Below are positions 43,969-52,679 of a DNA stretch of 60,107 bases, piece by piece. The stretch comes from Myxococcus sp. RHSTA-1-4 (GTDB taxonomy: Bacteria; Myxococcota; Myxococcia; Myxococcales; Myxococcaceae). Every line of letters begins with the position of its first letter. Position 1 is the first letter of the stretch. The position numbers and the translations under genes are program-made. The stretch covers positions 1 to 60,107 of the forward strand of contig NZ_JAIQDG010000050.1 of assembly GCF_020037125.1 (NCBI RefSeq), written 5' to 3'. Below the pieces are notes generated by a model that was given only the letters and a program-made list of their open reading frames with translations, was not told the DNA's origin and did not search any database.

Positions 43969-44208
43969 ATGGCTCCGGACCCCGGGAAGGCCGCCGAGGT
44001 GTCGCCCCCCGCCGTGTCCGCGGGGGAGCAGCCTCCGCTCGTCCAGCGGGGGGCGGATGGAGTGCACTACCACTTCCCGGTGGAAATCACCGTCGTGCGG
44101 AAGGAGGGCGCGGTGGACGTCAATGCCGTCGCGGACCAGGTGATGGAGAAGCTGGCCCGGCAGCTGGAGCAGCTCGAGCGCGAGCGGGCACGGGGAGGGG
44201 GCAGATGA
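43969..44208 (+). CDS. Small tail-associated protein
   Basis: The 79-residue protein has a Pro/Ala-rich flexible start, a short strand pair (VHYHFPVEITVVRKEG) and a terminal amphipathic helix (VNAVADQVMEKLARQLEQLERERARGG). Small proteins of this type lie between tube and hub genes in Afp/PVC-like clusters (Afp6 position). The stop overlaps the next ATG (ATGA). The exact role is unknown. Confidence 0.7.
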   Translation: MAPDPGKAAEVSPPAVSAGEQPPLVQRGADGVHYHFPVEITVVRKEGAVDVNAVADQVMEKLARQLEQLERERARGGGR

Positions 44209-44702
44209 GCGGCCAGAGCTTCATCGGCGCGGGTGTACCCCCCTCCGCCATCCTCTCCGACGGGCTCGTCACCCTTCCGCTGTACGCGGTGAGCACCGTC
44301 ACCCTGAGCCAGTCCTACCACCTGCCCCCGCTGGCCTCCTCGGGGCTGCGCACCGCGGTGGGCACCCACGACGACACCCTCTCGCTGTCCGGCCTGCTGG
44401 TGGGTCCGGAGCGCTTCCGCCAGAAGTTCGAGCTGGAGCTGCTGGCCGAGTCGAGCCGGCGCGGCTCGGTGGTGGAAGGCCTCACGGGCGGCGCCGCCGG
44501 GGGCCTGGTCCTCATCACCAGCATGACTGTGCGCACCGACCTCCAGGTCCAGTCGCTCAGCTTCACCTCGTCCGCGGCGCGGCGGGACGTCCTCGACGTG
44601 TCGATGACGCTCGTCCACATGCCCCGGCCCGGCATCACCGGCCGGCTGCTGGAGGTCGCCAGCCTCGGCGTGCGCGCGCTCGCCGACTTCGGAGGGCGCT
44701 GA
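44205..44702 (+). CDS. Baseplate/tube-adaptor-like protein
   Basis: The 165-residue protein overlaps the previous gene by 4 bases. It contains strand-rich segments (LPLYAVSTVTLSQSYHL, DTLSLSGLLVGPERFRQKFELELLAES) and a Gly-rich turn leading to MTVRTDLQVQSLSFTSSAARRDVLDVSMTLVHM, reminiscent of phage tail terminator or hub-adaptor proteins such as gpU or Afp7. No LysM motif is visible. Position before the hub gene fits a tube-to-hub adaptor. The assignment is tentative. Confidence 0.65.
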   Translation: MSGQSFIGAGVPPSAILSDGLVTLPLYAVSTVTLSQSYHLPPLASSGLRTAVGTHDDTLSLSGLLVGPERFRQKFELELLAESSRRGSVVEGLTGGAAGGLVLITSMTVRTDLQVQSLSFTSSAARRDVLDVSMTLVHMPRPGITGRLLEVASLGVRALADFGGR

Positions 44703-44705
44703 GGC

Positions 44706-45323
44706 ATGCCGCTGCCACTCCCCATTCCCGTCAACCGCTACCTCGTGCCCGGCACGCCCCCGCGCCTGCCCGCGGACATGACGCGCGTGCGCGTGCCGCT
44801 CGTGCGCGGGCTGCCGCAGCCGCTTCCCCTGGACGGCGAGCTCGAGCTCGTCCTGTACGCCCCGCTGGGCCAGGCCGTCCTCATCCGGGAGGCGGACCCC
44901 ACGGCGCTCGTGGGCGGCAGCGAGCCCGAGGACACACGCCACACCCCGGTGCCCGCCGCCACCCGTCTCGCCACCGCCGCCACGCAGGCCCTGGCGCGTG
45001 CTCCGGCCCGGCTGGTGGTGCGCATGGCGGGCACCATCGCCGGCGTCCTGCCGCTGGCGGCCGGGCTGTGGCGCGCGGTTCCTGACGGCGGGGGCGCGCC
45101 GGGGGCCCGGCTGGAGGTCGTCGTGCTGGGCTGGGCGCTCCACGTGGGGACGCTGCGCGGCGCGGGGGACTTCGGCTCCTTCGTCGAGCTGGCGTGGCGG
45201 CGCGCGGACGCGGGCGCCGCGCGCTTCGTCCTGCCGAGGCTGCAGTCGCGTGTGGCGGCCCGCTTCCAGGGCATCATCCAGTCCGAGCTGGGCGTGGAAG
45301 CGCCCGAGGAGCCCGGGCCATGA
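44706..45323 (+). CDS. Unknown protein of the injection-system operon
   Basis: The 205-residue protein has a Pro-rich start (LPIPVNRYLVPGTPPRLPADM) and a beta-rich N-terminal half (MTRVRVPLVRGLPQPLPLDGELELVLYAP). A middle Ala-rich helical region is followed by strands in the C-terminal half (RLEVVVLGWALHVGTLRG, ARFVLPRLQSRVAARFQGIIQSELG). It lies 3 bases after the adaptor-like gene and its stop overlaps the hub gene start by 4 bases, so it is coupled to baseplate assembly. No family is recognised. Confidence 0.7.
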   Translation: MPLPLPIPVNRYLVPGTPPRLPADMTRVRVPLVRGLPQPLPLDGELELVLYAPLGQAVLIREADPTALVGGSEPEDTRHTPVPAATRLATAATQALARAPARLVVRMAGTIAGVLPLAAGLWRAVPDGGGAPGARLEVVVLGWALHVGTLRGAGDFGSFVELAWRRADAGAARFVLPRLQSRVAARFQGIIQSELGVEAPEEPGP

Positions 45324-47281
45324 CTTCCTCCCTCCAGGAGGCCGTCGGCAACGAGGCCGGCTGGGAGCTGCGGCTGTTCACCGAGGGCGTGGGCGCGAAG
45401 GAGCTGTCGCTCAGCTCGCGGGACTACCACGCGGAGGTGGAGGCCACGCTCCCGGGCGGGCTGGAGGGCGGCTCCTACTCCATGGCCATCGAGGGCATCT
45501 CCCCCGCGCACTACGAGCAGGTGAGCGCGATGATGCGTGGAGGCCAGCCCGTCTACGCGGACCTCTCCCTGTCCTGGCGCGACACCGGCTCGCCGCTGGG
45601 CATGCTCTCCAGCCTGGCGGGACTGACGGGCTCGCCGGGCGTGGGCTCCTCCGTCCCGGGGACGGACGCCCAGCGTCCGGTCGCCGTGCTGCGCGTCACG
45701 CGCTTCAGCCGGCGCATGGGCGCCCGGCGCTACGAGGCGGTGCTGGAGGGGCACGAGCGCGTCTACGACGCGCTGCTGGCCCGGCTCCCCGTGCTGGAGA
45801 AGGGCACGGACAGCCTGGACGCCGCGGCGAAGGTGGCGAAGGCGCTGCACAAGGCGGAGAAGGTCAGAATCCATGCGCTGCCGGCGGTGAGGGCGGCGGC
45901 CGGGGCCCCACCACAGTGGCACTCCCCGGAGGGCACGGGAGTGTCGGCGCTGCTCCAGCTCGCGGCGCGGCTGGAGGAGGAGTCCGGCCGCTACGGGCGC
46001 GGCATGCTGCTCATCCGCGAGGGGACGCTGCACATCGGCCCGGGGCGTCCCATTCCCCTGGAGGGCGGCCCGGCCCCGGTGCTCGACTTCTCCAGCGGGC
46101 TCATCCAGGCCGAGGTGAGCGGCACGCGCTCCACGGACCCGCAGGGTGCTCCGCCAGGCGGGCTCCGCGCGCCGCCGCCCACGCGCGCCACCTATCAGCT
46201 CCTGCTCAAGGGCCGGCCCGACCTCAAGCCCGGGGACGTGGTGCAGGTGTCGCTGCCCGCCGAGGACGCGGCGGAGCCGGCGGGCCTCGGCGCGCTCGGC
46301 GCGGTGGTGGACGTTGCCCGGGCGGCGGGCGTGGGGGCCCCGGCGGCCGCACCACCGGTCTCCATCTACGTCACCGGCGTCCAGCACCGCCTGTCCCGCA
46401 CGGCGGGCTTCACCACCACCGTGGCCGGTGTGGACCGCATCGCCCCGGGCAGGGAGTGGGACACGCCGACGCCGGTGCGCAGCCCCGTGCCCCATGGCGG
46501 GGACCCGCGCGCGTCCCCGGACGGGCGGGTGATGAGCGCCCTGCGCGAGGTGGTGCGGGGGGGCGCGCGGGAGCCGCTGGGCGTGGGCGAGGTGCGCGCG
46601 TCCCACGTGGAGGGCCGCGCCGAGCCGCCCGCGCAGACGGTGTCCGTGTGGAAGGGCCTGGCGCCGGGAGACGGCCTTCCCCGGCAGGCACGCCGGCTGC
46701 CGGTGGACCGGGAGGAGCGGCCCCTGCTGGCGGGTGTGCCCTACCTCACGCCCTTCGCCTGGGGGCGCTGCGGGCTGGTGCTGCCGCGCTACCCGGGCAC
46801 GCGCGTGGTGCTGGGGCACCACCTGGGCCGGGAGGACGACCCCGTGGACCTGGGCGCGGTGTGGGAGTCGGGACACGCCCCGGACTCGCGGCCGGGCGAC
46901 TGGTGGCTCATCCTCCCCGCCGACGTGCCCCCCTCGCGGCGCCAGACGCTGCCGGCCGGGCAGCAGCCGGCGGAGCCTTCGGGGCTGGCCACCAACGACC
47001 TCATCGACGCGGACGGCAACCGCGTCATCGAGGTGGGCCGGCTCACGGTGCGCATCGGCGAGACGCTGCTCAAGGGCCCGGGCACGCGGCCGGAGTCCGC
47101 CGGGGACTCCGTCACCATCCAGCACGCGGAGGGTTCGCGCATCGTCATCAAGCAGAACGGCGACATCGTCATCCACAGCGAGGGCGCGCTCAGCCTGGCC
47201 GCGAAGACGACCCTCACCCTGGAGGCGGACGACGTGAAGGTGAAGGTGAAGAACGCCATGGACGTGGGGGACCGGACATGA
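45320..47281 (+). CDS. Hub-spike protein (gp27/gp5 fusion, VgrG/Afp8-like)
   Basis: The 653-residue protein is a fused hub and spike. The N-terminal 400 residues have the gp27-like two-barrel pattern (LRLFTEGVGAKELSLSSRDYHAEVEATLPGG, AVLRVTRFSRRMGARRYEAVLEG). An OB-type domain covers about 460-540 (PYLTPFAWGRCGLVLPRYPGTRVVLGHHLG). The C-terminal needle is a triple beta-helix of short strands (SVTIQHAEGSRIVIKQNGDIVIHSEGALSLAAKTTLTLEADDVKVKVKNAM, in phase). It forms a trimer at the tube tip and receives the PAAR-like protein encoded next, whose start overlaps by 4 bases. Confidence 0.87.
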   Translation: MTSSLQEAVGNEAGWELRLFTEGVGAKELSLSSRDYHAEVEATLPGGLEGGSYSMAIEGISPAHYEQVSAMMRGGQPVYADLSLSWRDTGSPLGMLSSLAGLTGSPGVGSSVPGTDAQRPVAVLRVTRFSRRMGARRYEAVLEGHERVYDALLARLPVLEKGTDSLDAAAKVAKALHKAEKVRIHALPAVRAAAGAPPQWHSPEGTGVSALLQLAARLEEESGRYGRGMLLIREGTLHIGPGRPIPLEGGPAPVLDFSSGLIQAEVSGTRSTDPQGAPPGGLRAPPPTRATYQLLLKGRPDLKPGDVVQVSLPAEDAAEPAGLGALGAVVDVARAAGVGAPAAAPPVSIYVTGVQHRLSRTAGFTTTVAGVDRIAPGREWDTPTPVRSPVPHGGDPRASPDGRVMSALREVVRGGAREPLGVGEVRASHVEGRAEPPAQTVSVWKGLAPGDGLPRQARRLPVDREERPLLAGVPYLTPFAWGRCGLVLPRYPGTRVVLGHHLGREDDPVDLGAVWESGHAPDSRPGDWWLILPADVPPSRRQTLPAGQQPAEPSGLATNDLIDADGNRVIEVGRLTVRIGETLLKGPGTRPESAGDSVTIQHAEGSRIVIKQNGDIVIHSEGALSLAAKTTLTLEADDVKVKVKNAMDVGDRT

Positions 47282-47610
47282 GCGGCGTGCTGACGAAGGG
47301 CAGCAGGGTGGCGTGCAGCCACACCGGTGGCGTGCAGACGGGGCCGGGCGGCGCGAAGCTGACGGTGAAGAGACAGGCCGTGCTGCGGGCCGCGGACGTG
47401 GCGGGCAGGGGCGTCGACTCGGCGGCATGCACCAACCCCGTCACCCAGACCACCCGGAAGTGCACCACGGTGCTGGCCGTGACGGCGGGCCCGGCCACCC
47501 GCCTCACCGTGGGCAACGTCCCCGTCCTGCTGGACACGGCGGCGGGCACCACCGACGGGCCCGGCACGCTGGCGGTGGACGCGCAGCAGACGAAGCTGAA
47601 GGCGAAGTAG
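47278..47610 (+). CDS. PAAR-like spike tip protein
   Basis: The 110-residue protein begins MSGVLTKGSRVACSHTGGVQ, a PAAR-like start. It is made of short strands and Gly turns with Cys/His residues (VACSHTGG, AACTNP, RKCTTV) that may hold a metal at the tip. Its ATG overlaps the hub-spike stop (ATGA), matching the hub-tip gene pair seen in eCIS and T6SS. It sharpens the spike and may carry cargo. No toxin domain is fused to it. Confidence 0.82.
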   Translation: MSGVLTKGSRVACSHTGGVQTGPGGAKLTVKRQAVLRAADVAGRGVDSAACTNPVTQTTRKCTTVLAVTAGPATRLTVGNVPVLLDTAAGTTDGPGTLAVDAQQTKLKAK

Positions 47611-47623
47611 CGAGGAGGGACGC

Positions 47624-48106
47624 ATGGCTCCGCGGGACGAACGAGAGCAGCTGCGCACCCGGCTGCTGGGCCGCGCGCCCCGGTGCGCGGCCGTGGCCGA
47701 CCTGGCCCGGGACCTGGTGCTGGAGCGGGGGGCGGGTGGGAAGGTGGACCTGGCCATGGTGGAGGGCATGGACGCGCTCGGCCAGTCCCTGACGCTGGCC
47801 GTCACCACGCCCCTGGGGGGCGACGTGTTCAACACCGACTTCGGCTTCGACGGGCTCAACGCACTGAGCGACGAGACGACACCCATGCTGGTGCGGGAGC
47901 GGGTGCGCGTGGGGCTCGTCTCGCTGTTGCGCAAGGAGGCGCGGGTGAGCCGCGTGGTGGACGTGAAGCTGGTGGACCAGCGGCTGGAGCCCCCCGGCAC
48001 GGGCGCCGCCCGCAGGCTGGAGGTCCGGGTGGTCTTCGAGACGGTGACGGGCGACAGGCTGGCCATGAGCACCGGGCCGGGCGGCGCGAGGACGGCGAAT
48101 GGCTGA
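47624..48106 (+). CDS. gp25-like baseplate wedge protein
   Basis: The 160-residue protein has the gp25/Afp9 pattern. An N-terminal helix is followed by the central GGDVFNTDFGFDGLNAL loop and the helix TPMLVRERVRVGLVSLLRKEARVSRVVDVKL leading to paired strands (RRLEVRVVFETVTGDRL). It sits in the inner baseplate and nucleates the sheath. It lies 13 bases after the tip gene and overlaps the J-like gene by 8 bases. Confidence 0.85.
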   Translation: MAPRDEREQLRTRLLGRAPRCAAVADLARDLVLERGAGGKVDLAMVEGMDALGQSLTLAVTTPLGGDVFNTDFGFDGLNALSDETTPMLVRERVRVGLVSLLRKEARVSRVVDVKLVDQRLEPPGTGAARRLEVRVVFETVTGDRLAMSTGPGGARTANG

Positions 48107-49553
48107 CGAGACCTTCAAGGTGGACACCGCCGACGTGCTCGCCGTGGACGCGGCCGTGGCGCGCTCCACCGGAGCGGCCGGTTATGGCGTCACCGACACG
48201 GGCTTCGTCCCCAAGCCCTTCGCCCGCCTGCTGGCGGAGAAGCTGGCGCTGGCGCGCTCCCTGTTCGGCAACGACCTGGACCTGGGCTCGGGCTCGGCCA
48301 TCCGCAAGCTGCTGGAGGTGTCCGCGCTGGAGGACGCGCGGACGTGGGCGGCGATGGCCTCCCTCTACGACAACCAGTTCGTGGCCACCGCGCGCGGCGA
48401 GGCGCTGTCGCGGCTGGGCGAGGAGCTGGGGCTGCCCCGGCCGTACCTGGAAGCGCGCGGCACGGTGAGGCTGACGGCGAACCTGCCCGCGAGCTTCGAC
48501 TTCCTCACCCTGCCCCAGGGCGCGCGCCTGCTCACCTCGGGCTTCCACCACGTGGCGCTGGAGGAGTCCGTGCTGCTGTCGCGCAGCAGCCCGGTGCGCG
48601 AGGTGCCGGTGGTGGCCTTCTACCCCGGGCCCGAGCACAACCTGAACCCCGCGGTGGAGACGCAGAAGATACGCTTCTGGAACACGCTGGACGCCAAGCT
48701 GTCCTGGACGCCGGGAGACCTGCTGTCCATCGCCCGGGTCCAGGTGCCCAACGTGGCGCCGGAGGCGATTGTCGCCATCGAGCACACCGCGCCCCTGACG
48801 GGCGGGGAGCAGCAGTGGCCGGACGTGCGCTACCGCGAGCTGCTGCTGCAGGCGCCGCGCTCGCTGTGGACGGTGGAGTCCATCCGCGTGGCGCTGTCGA
48901 TGCTGCCCGGCGTGCGCCAGGTGCAGGTGCGGGACAGGGTGGGCGGACTGGACGTCAACCTGCCCATCTTCGGGAGCTTCAACTTCCTGGAGCGGCTCTT
49001 CGGCAGCGAGCGGGACCTGGCGTCGCCGTACTACTTCGACGTGGTGGTGGCCACCACGGACGCCGCCATCTGGGACGGCCCGGACGGGCTGGGGGCGGCG
49101 CTGGCCTCCGCCATGGAGGACCTGCGGCCCATTGGCATCGGCGCGCGCCTCCAGCAGGCGGACCGGGTCTTCGTCGGGCTGTCCGGGAGGCTGGTGGTGA
49201 AGGGGCTGCCGCTGCCGCGCACGGGCCAGCTGGACGCCGTCAATACGTCCGCGGCGGCGGTGGCGCTCAAGCAGCGGCTGATGCAGCGGGTGCGCCGCTA
49301 CGTGGACGCGCTGGGCTTCGGCGAGCCGGTGCGCGCCTCCGAGGTGGTGTGGGCGATGATGAGCGAGCCGGGCGTGGCGGACGTGCAGAACCTGCAGCTC
49401 CTGCGCTTCCCGCCCGGGTACGGCGACAACAGCGTCTCGCAGCCGCCGGCCCTGGTGGACTTCTTCCAGGCGCCCGTCGGGCAGAACGTCCTCGTGCGCG
49501 CCAACCAGATTGCCTCCTTCGTGGACAGCGACCTGATGCTGCGAATCGTGTGA
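48099..49553 (+). CDS. Baseplate J/gp6-like protein
   Basis: The 484-residue protein follows gp25, as in nearly all contractile tails. An N-terminal helical part (FARLLAEKLALARSLFGNDLDLGSGSAIRKLLE) contains the G-S-x-x-R-x-L segment of gpJ/gp6 proteins. A beta domain (GTVRLTANLPASFDFLTLPQGARLLTSG) and a C-terminal part with VRRYVDALGFGEPVRASEVVWAMMSEPGVADVQNLQL follow. It forms the wedge ring that opens on firing. It overlaps gp25 by 8 bases and is 7 bases before the large baseplate gene. Confidence 0.85.
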   Translation: MADETFKVDTADVLAVDAAVARSTGAAGYGVTDTGFVPKPFARLLAEKLALARSLFGNDLDLGSGSAIRKLLEVSALEDARTWAAMASLYDNQFVATARGEALSRLGEELGLPRPYLEARGTVRLTANLPASFDFLTLPQGARLLTSGFHHVALEESVLLSRSSPVREVPVVAFYPGPEHNLNPAVETQKIRFWNTLDAKLSWTPGDLLSIARVQVPNVAPEAIVAIEHTAPLTGGEQQWPDVRYRELLLQAPRSLWTVESIRVALSMLPGVRQVQVRDRVGGLDVNLPIFGSFNFLERLFGSERDLASPYYFDVVVATTDAAIWDGPDGLGAALASAMEDLRPIGIGARLQQADRVFVGLSGRLVVKGLPLPRTGQLDAVNTSAAAVALKQRLMQRVRRYVDALGFGEPVRASEVVWAMMSEPGVADVQNLQLLRFPPGYGDNSVSQPPALVDFFQAPVGQNVLVRANQIASFVDSDLMLRIV

Positions 49554-49560
49554 GGACTCC

Positions 49561-51876
49561 ATGCCCGAGCTCGACCTGGACCTGCTGAGGAGTGCCTCGC
49601 ACCAGAGCATGGCCGCCCACCTGACCGGCCCGTTCTCCGACGGGACGCGGGAGCGGCCGCTCCCGCTGGACGCCAGCGGGCGGGCGGTGGTGGAGGCGGG
49701 CTCGCGGCAGCCGCTGCTGCTGGTGGCGCCGGCGATGGACGTGGGGGCCTCGGGCTTCCAGGTGACGGTGAAGGTGTCCGTCGGGACGACGGTGCGGGAG
49801 CAGGTGACGCTGCGCTTCGAGCCCTGGTCCGAGGCGGGGGCCTTCCTGCCCGCCTTCCACCCGGACCCGCTGCTGGCCGAGTCGGCGGCGATGCCGGCCC
49901 TGGCGGTGGAGGTGGTGAAGGGGGCGAGCGCGCCCGCGGACGTGCCGGTGGCGCAGCTGGTGCAGGCGCGGCTGGTGGAGGGGGTGATGGGGCGGATGCT
50001 GTATGCGCTGGGCGCGGAGAAGCAGCGGCTGCGCCGGCAGGCGCGCGAGCTGTTCGCCATGCGGCAGCTGGAGCATGCCACCCGCGGCGCGCTGGACCGG
50101 CTGGGCCTGGAGCTGGGCGTGCCGCGCTTCGAGGACCGGCTCGGCTGGGACGCGGCGAAGACGCAGCCGACCAGCGTGACGGAGCGCGAGAGCGACGCCA
50201 GCTACCGCCGCCGGCTCGCGCTCTACCGGCCCTTCCTCATGGCGACCCCGCGGCAGGTGGTCCTGCGCCTCAACGGCCCGGGGGAGAGCGATGCCAACAC
50301 CGGGCCGCTCGCCGCGCTGGGCGTCAGCAAACGCTTCACGCTCTACGAGGCCAACACCGAGTTCGCGGTGGGCCTGCGGCTGATGGGGCCCGAGAACCAG
50401 AGGACGAACTTCTTCGACCACCTGCGGAAGGTGCACCTGCTGGCGCCCGCCTCGGCGACGCCGGCGAACCGGCTGATGCCGCTGCTGGAGCGGGCGCGGC
50501 AGGACGCCATGCTGTCGCGGCTGCGCACGAACTACACCTTCCCGGCGGGGGCCTTCATTGCCCCGGGGCTGGCCCAGGCGCTGGACCTGGTGGGGCGCTG
50601 CCGGGTGGCGCTGGGGGTGACGCGGCGCTGGGGGGTGCTGCGGGCGCAGGCCGACACCGGAGGCAGCCGGTACGAGCTGGGGCTGGGCGTGGAGGTGGAG
50701 GTGCCGCCGGCGGACGAGCTGACGCTGATGAGGAACACCCTGCTGGCGGGCACCTTCGCCGCGGGGACGGACGTCCAGGTCGTCCGGCTGCTCCAGTCCC
50801 TCACGCCCGGGACGGCGGCGGAGGACCCCGCGGGCCGGTGGCTGCTGGCGGGCTGCGGGCTGCGGACGGTGCACCGCACGCCTGGCCCCCGGTACTACCT
50901 GTCCCACGTGCCCATCCATGGCCTGGTGGTGAGCGACGAGTCAGGCCCCGCGGGCTCCCTGGGCGTGCGCCTGCACGCGCCCGAGGACACCGGGCTGGAC
51001 GCCGTCCTCCACTTCGCGCTGAGCGACGTGGAGGCGGACGCGGGAGGCGCGGCGAACGTCGGCACGCGGCAGTCCGCGGCGGCGGCGCCCGCCCTCTGGG
51101 ACGCGGCCGCCACCCTGGAGCCGCCCGCCGCCGCGCTCACGGCCTTCACCTCCGCGGGGCTGCGCCCTCCCCGGACGCGCGCCGAGGTGCAGCGCGCGGT
51201 GGCGGGCCTCGAGACCCTCCCCCCGGAGTTGCTGGTGACACTCTCCCTGGAGGCGGCGTTCGCCACCGGGCTGCTGGCGAACACCTCGGCGGCGGTGGCG
51301 CGGCTCACGGCGCTGGTGGACTCCATGAAGCGGCGCGAGGTGGTGTCGGTGCTGCCGCTCGTCTCCGTCTCGGGCGGCGTGCCGTCGGGCGTGCTGCTGG
51401 TGGTGGGCGTCATCCCCCTGCCGGCGCGCGCCGTCCTGCTCAACCCCCGGCGCGAGGACTTCCACTGGTACGTGCTGTCCCTGGCGGGCACGCCCGGCAC
51501 GCTGGAGCAGGAGGCCGGCTCGCGCAGCCGCTACGTCGCGCCCACGCCCGATACCGGGCTGGACGCGGTGGTGACGGTGACGCTCGTGCGGCGCAACCGG
51601 GCGGACCCCCGCAGGCGCGTGCGCCCCTTCGAGACGAGGGTGGTGATGAACCCGGGCGCACGCCTGGACATCTCCCAGTACGAGTACCTGATGAACCTGC
51701 TGGAGCGCCTCACGCCGCTCGGCGTGGTGATGGACACCGGCACCCTGCGCGAGGAGCAGGTGGACCCCGGCGGCCAGGGGCAGGCCGTGCCGATGACCGG
51801 GCTGCTCGCACGCAGCTTCCGCGCCTTCCAGCAGCGCCGCCATCCGGGTGAGCGCGACACCCATACCGTCAAGTAG
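49561..51876 (+). CDS. Large baseplate protein (Afp12/gpI-like position)
   Basis: The 771-residue protein follows the J-like gene. Its first 130 residues form a beta domain. Residues 140-300 are helical (LVEGVMGRMLYALGAEKQRLRRQARELFAMRQLEHATRGALDRLGLELG, a tail-protein-I-like pattern). The last 300 residues hold two related beta segments, each with TGLDAV (HAPEDTGLDAVLHFALSDVE about 476; APTPDTGLDAVVTVTLV about 661). No fibre or receptor-binding family is recognised. It probably completes the baseplate wedges; the repeated part may decorate the outside. Confidence 0.75.
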   Translation: MPELDLDLLRSASHQSMAAHLTGPFSDGTRERPLPLDASGRAVVEAGSRQPLLLVAPAMDVGASGFQVTVKVSVGTTVREQVTLRFEPWSEAGAFLPAFHPDPLLAESAAMPALAVEVVKGASAPADVPVAQLVQARLVEGVMGRMLYALGAEKQRLRRQARELFAMRQLEHATRGALDRLGLELGVPRFEDRLGWDAAKTQPTSVTERESDASYRRRLALYRPFLMATPRQVVLRLNGPGESDANTGPLAALGVSKRFTLYEANTEFAVGLRLMGPENQRTNFFDHLRKVHLLAPASATPANRLMPLLERARQDAMLSRLRTNYTFPAGAFIAPGLAQALDLVGRCRVALGVTRRWGVLRAQADTGGSRYELGLGVEVEVPPADELTLMRNTLLAGTFAAGTDVQVVRLLQSLTPGTAAEDPAGRWLLAGCGLRTVHRTPGPRYYLSHVPIHGLVVSDESGPAGSLGVRLHAPEDTGLDAVLHFALSDVEADAGGAANVGTRQSAAAAPALWDAAATLEPPAAALTAFTSAGLRPPRTRAEVQRAVAGLETLPPELLVTLSLEAAFATGLLANTSAAVARLTALVDSMKRREVVSVLPLVSVSGGVPSGVLLVVGVIPLPARAVLLNPRREDFHWYVLSLAGTPGTLEQEAGSRSRYVAPTPDTGLDAVVTVTLVRRNRADPRRRVRPFETRVVMNPGARLDISQYEYLMNLLERLTPLGVVMDTGTLREEQVDPGGQGQAVPMTGLLARSFRAFQQRRHPGERDTHTVK

Positions 51877-51887
51877 CGAGGACCGCC

Positions 51888-52679
51888 ATGGCCTTCAACT
51901 ACAGCTTCGAGTTCGTCAAGGAGGACCCCACCCTGAGCAGCAACTTCCAGCGCTCGTTCGACCACGAGGACTGGGTGGATGGCCGGGACGTGGTGCAGGC
52001 GCAGGCCACCTCGGGGGAGATGGGCTTCAACGAGCGGCTGCACCGCATTGAAACCGACCTGGATGCGCTCAACGGCAACGTGGTCCGCGCCTTCGAGGCC
52101 ATCGCCAAGATGCGCCGCGAGCTGTTCCAGCTCCTGGCGGACATCAAGACCGAGCTCAACAAGCCCCCGGCGAAGACGAGCAAGGAGACGAAGGACGCGA
52201 AGGACGTCAAGGACACGAAGGACGCGAAGGACGTCAAGGACACGAAGGACGTGAAGGACACCAAGGACACGAAGGACACCAAGGACGCGAAGGACAGCAA
52301 GGACGGCAAGGACGTCAAGGACACGAAAGATTCCAAGGACACGAAGGACACCAAGGACGGCAAGGACAGCAAGGACGACAAGGACACCATCGAGAAGGTG
52401 CTGGGCGCGGCGGAGAAGCAGATTGACCAGCTCTCGGAAGTCCGGGCGGTGGACCCGCGCTCGGACTCGATGCTGTCCTTCCTCTTCGGGGCGCCCGGGG
52501 ACGCGCCGGCGGTGACGGTGTCCGTCCAGGGCCGGGCCTTCATCCGCGCCGAGGAGCGGCCCGAGGTGGGCGAGCGTGTCCTGCGCGAGGCGGTGGTGGA
52601 GCGCCCGGTGGACTGGCCCGAGGAGAAGGTGGGCGAGAAGGGCGCGGAGCAGCAGCCCGGGGAGAAGGAGGTGCGCTGA
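51888..52679 (+). CDS. K-D-x repeat protein of the injection-system operon
   Basis: The 263-residue protein has an N-terminal part (1-95) with MAFNYSFEFVKEDPTLSSNFQRSFDHEDW and a coiled-coil helix (RLHRIETDLDALNGNVVRAFEAIAKMRRELFQLLADIK). Residues about 102-167 are 22 uninterrupted K-D-x tripeptides (x mostly T, A, V, S, G). The last 95 residues are acidic and mixed. It occupies the place of fibre or tape-measure genes in Afp-like clusters. Its stop shares one base with the next ATG, tying its translation to the ATP-grasp-like pair downstream. It is possibly a side-chain cross-linked substrate of those enzymes. Confidence 0.75.
   Translation: MAFNYSFEFVKEDPTLSSNFQRSFDHEDWVDGRDVVQAQATSGEMGFNERLHRIETDLDALNGNVVRAFEAIAKMRRELFQLLADIKTELNKPPAKTSKETKDAKDVKDTKDAKDVKDTKDVKDTKDTKDTKDAKDSKDGKDVKDTKDSKDTKDTKDGKDSKDDKDTIEKVLGAAEKQIDQLSEVRAVDPRSDSMLSFLFGAPGDAPAVTVSVQGRAFIRAEERPEVGERVLREAVVERPVDWPEEKVGEKGAEQQPGEKEVR
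52191..52388 (+). repeat. 22 tandem 9-base units coding for K-D-x
   Basis: An in-frame, uninterrupted 198-base repeat (AAGGAC plus one variable codon). The variable codon gives Thr 9, Ala 3, Val 4, Ser 3, Gly 2 and Asp 1. Length variation between strains is expected from slippage or unequal exchange. Confidence 0.92.

Noticed and set aside
52191..52388. CRISPR-like or satellite array
   Set aside because: The 9-base period is in frame with a long gene, has no spacers and keeps codon meaning (K-D-x), so it is a coding repeat.
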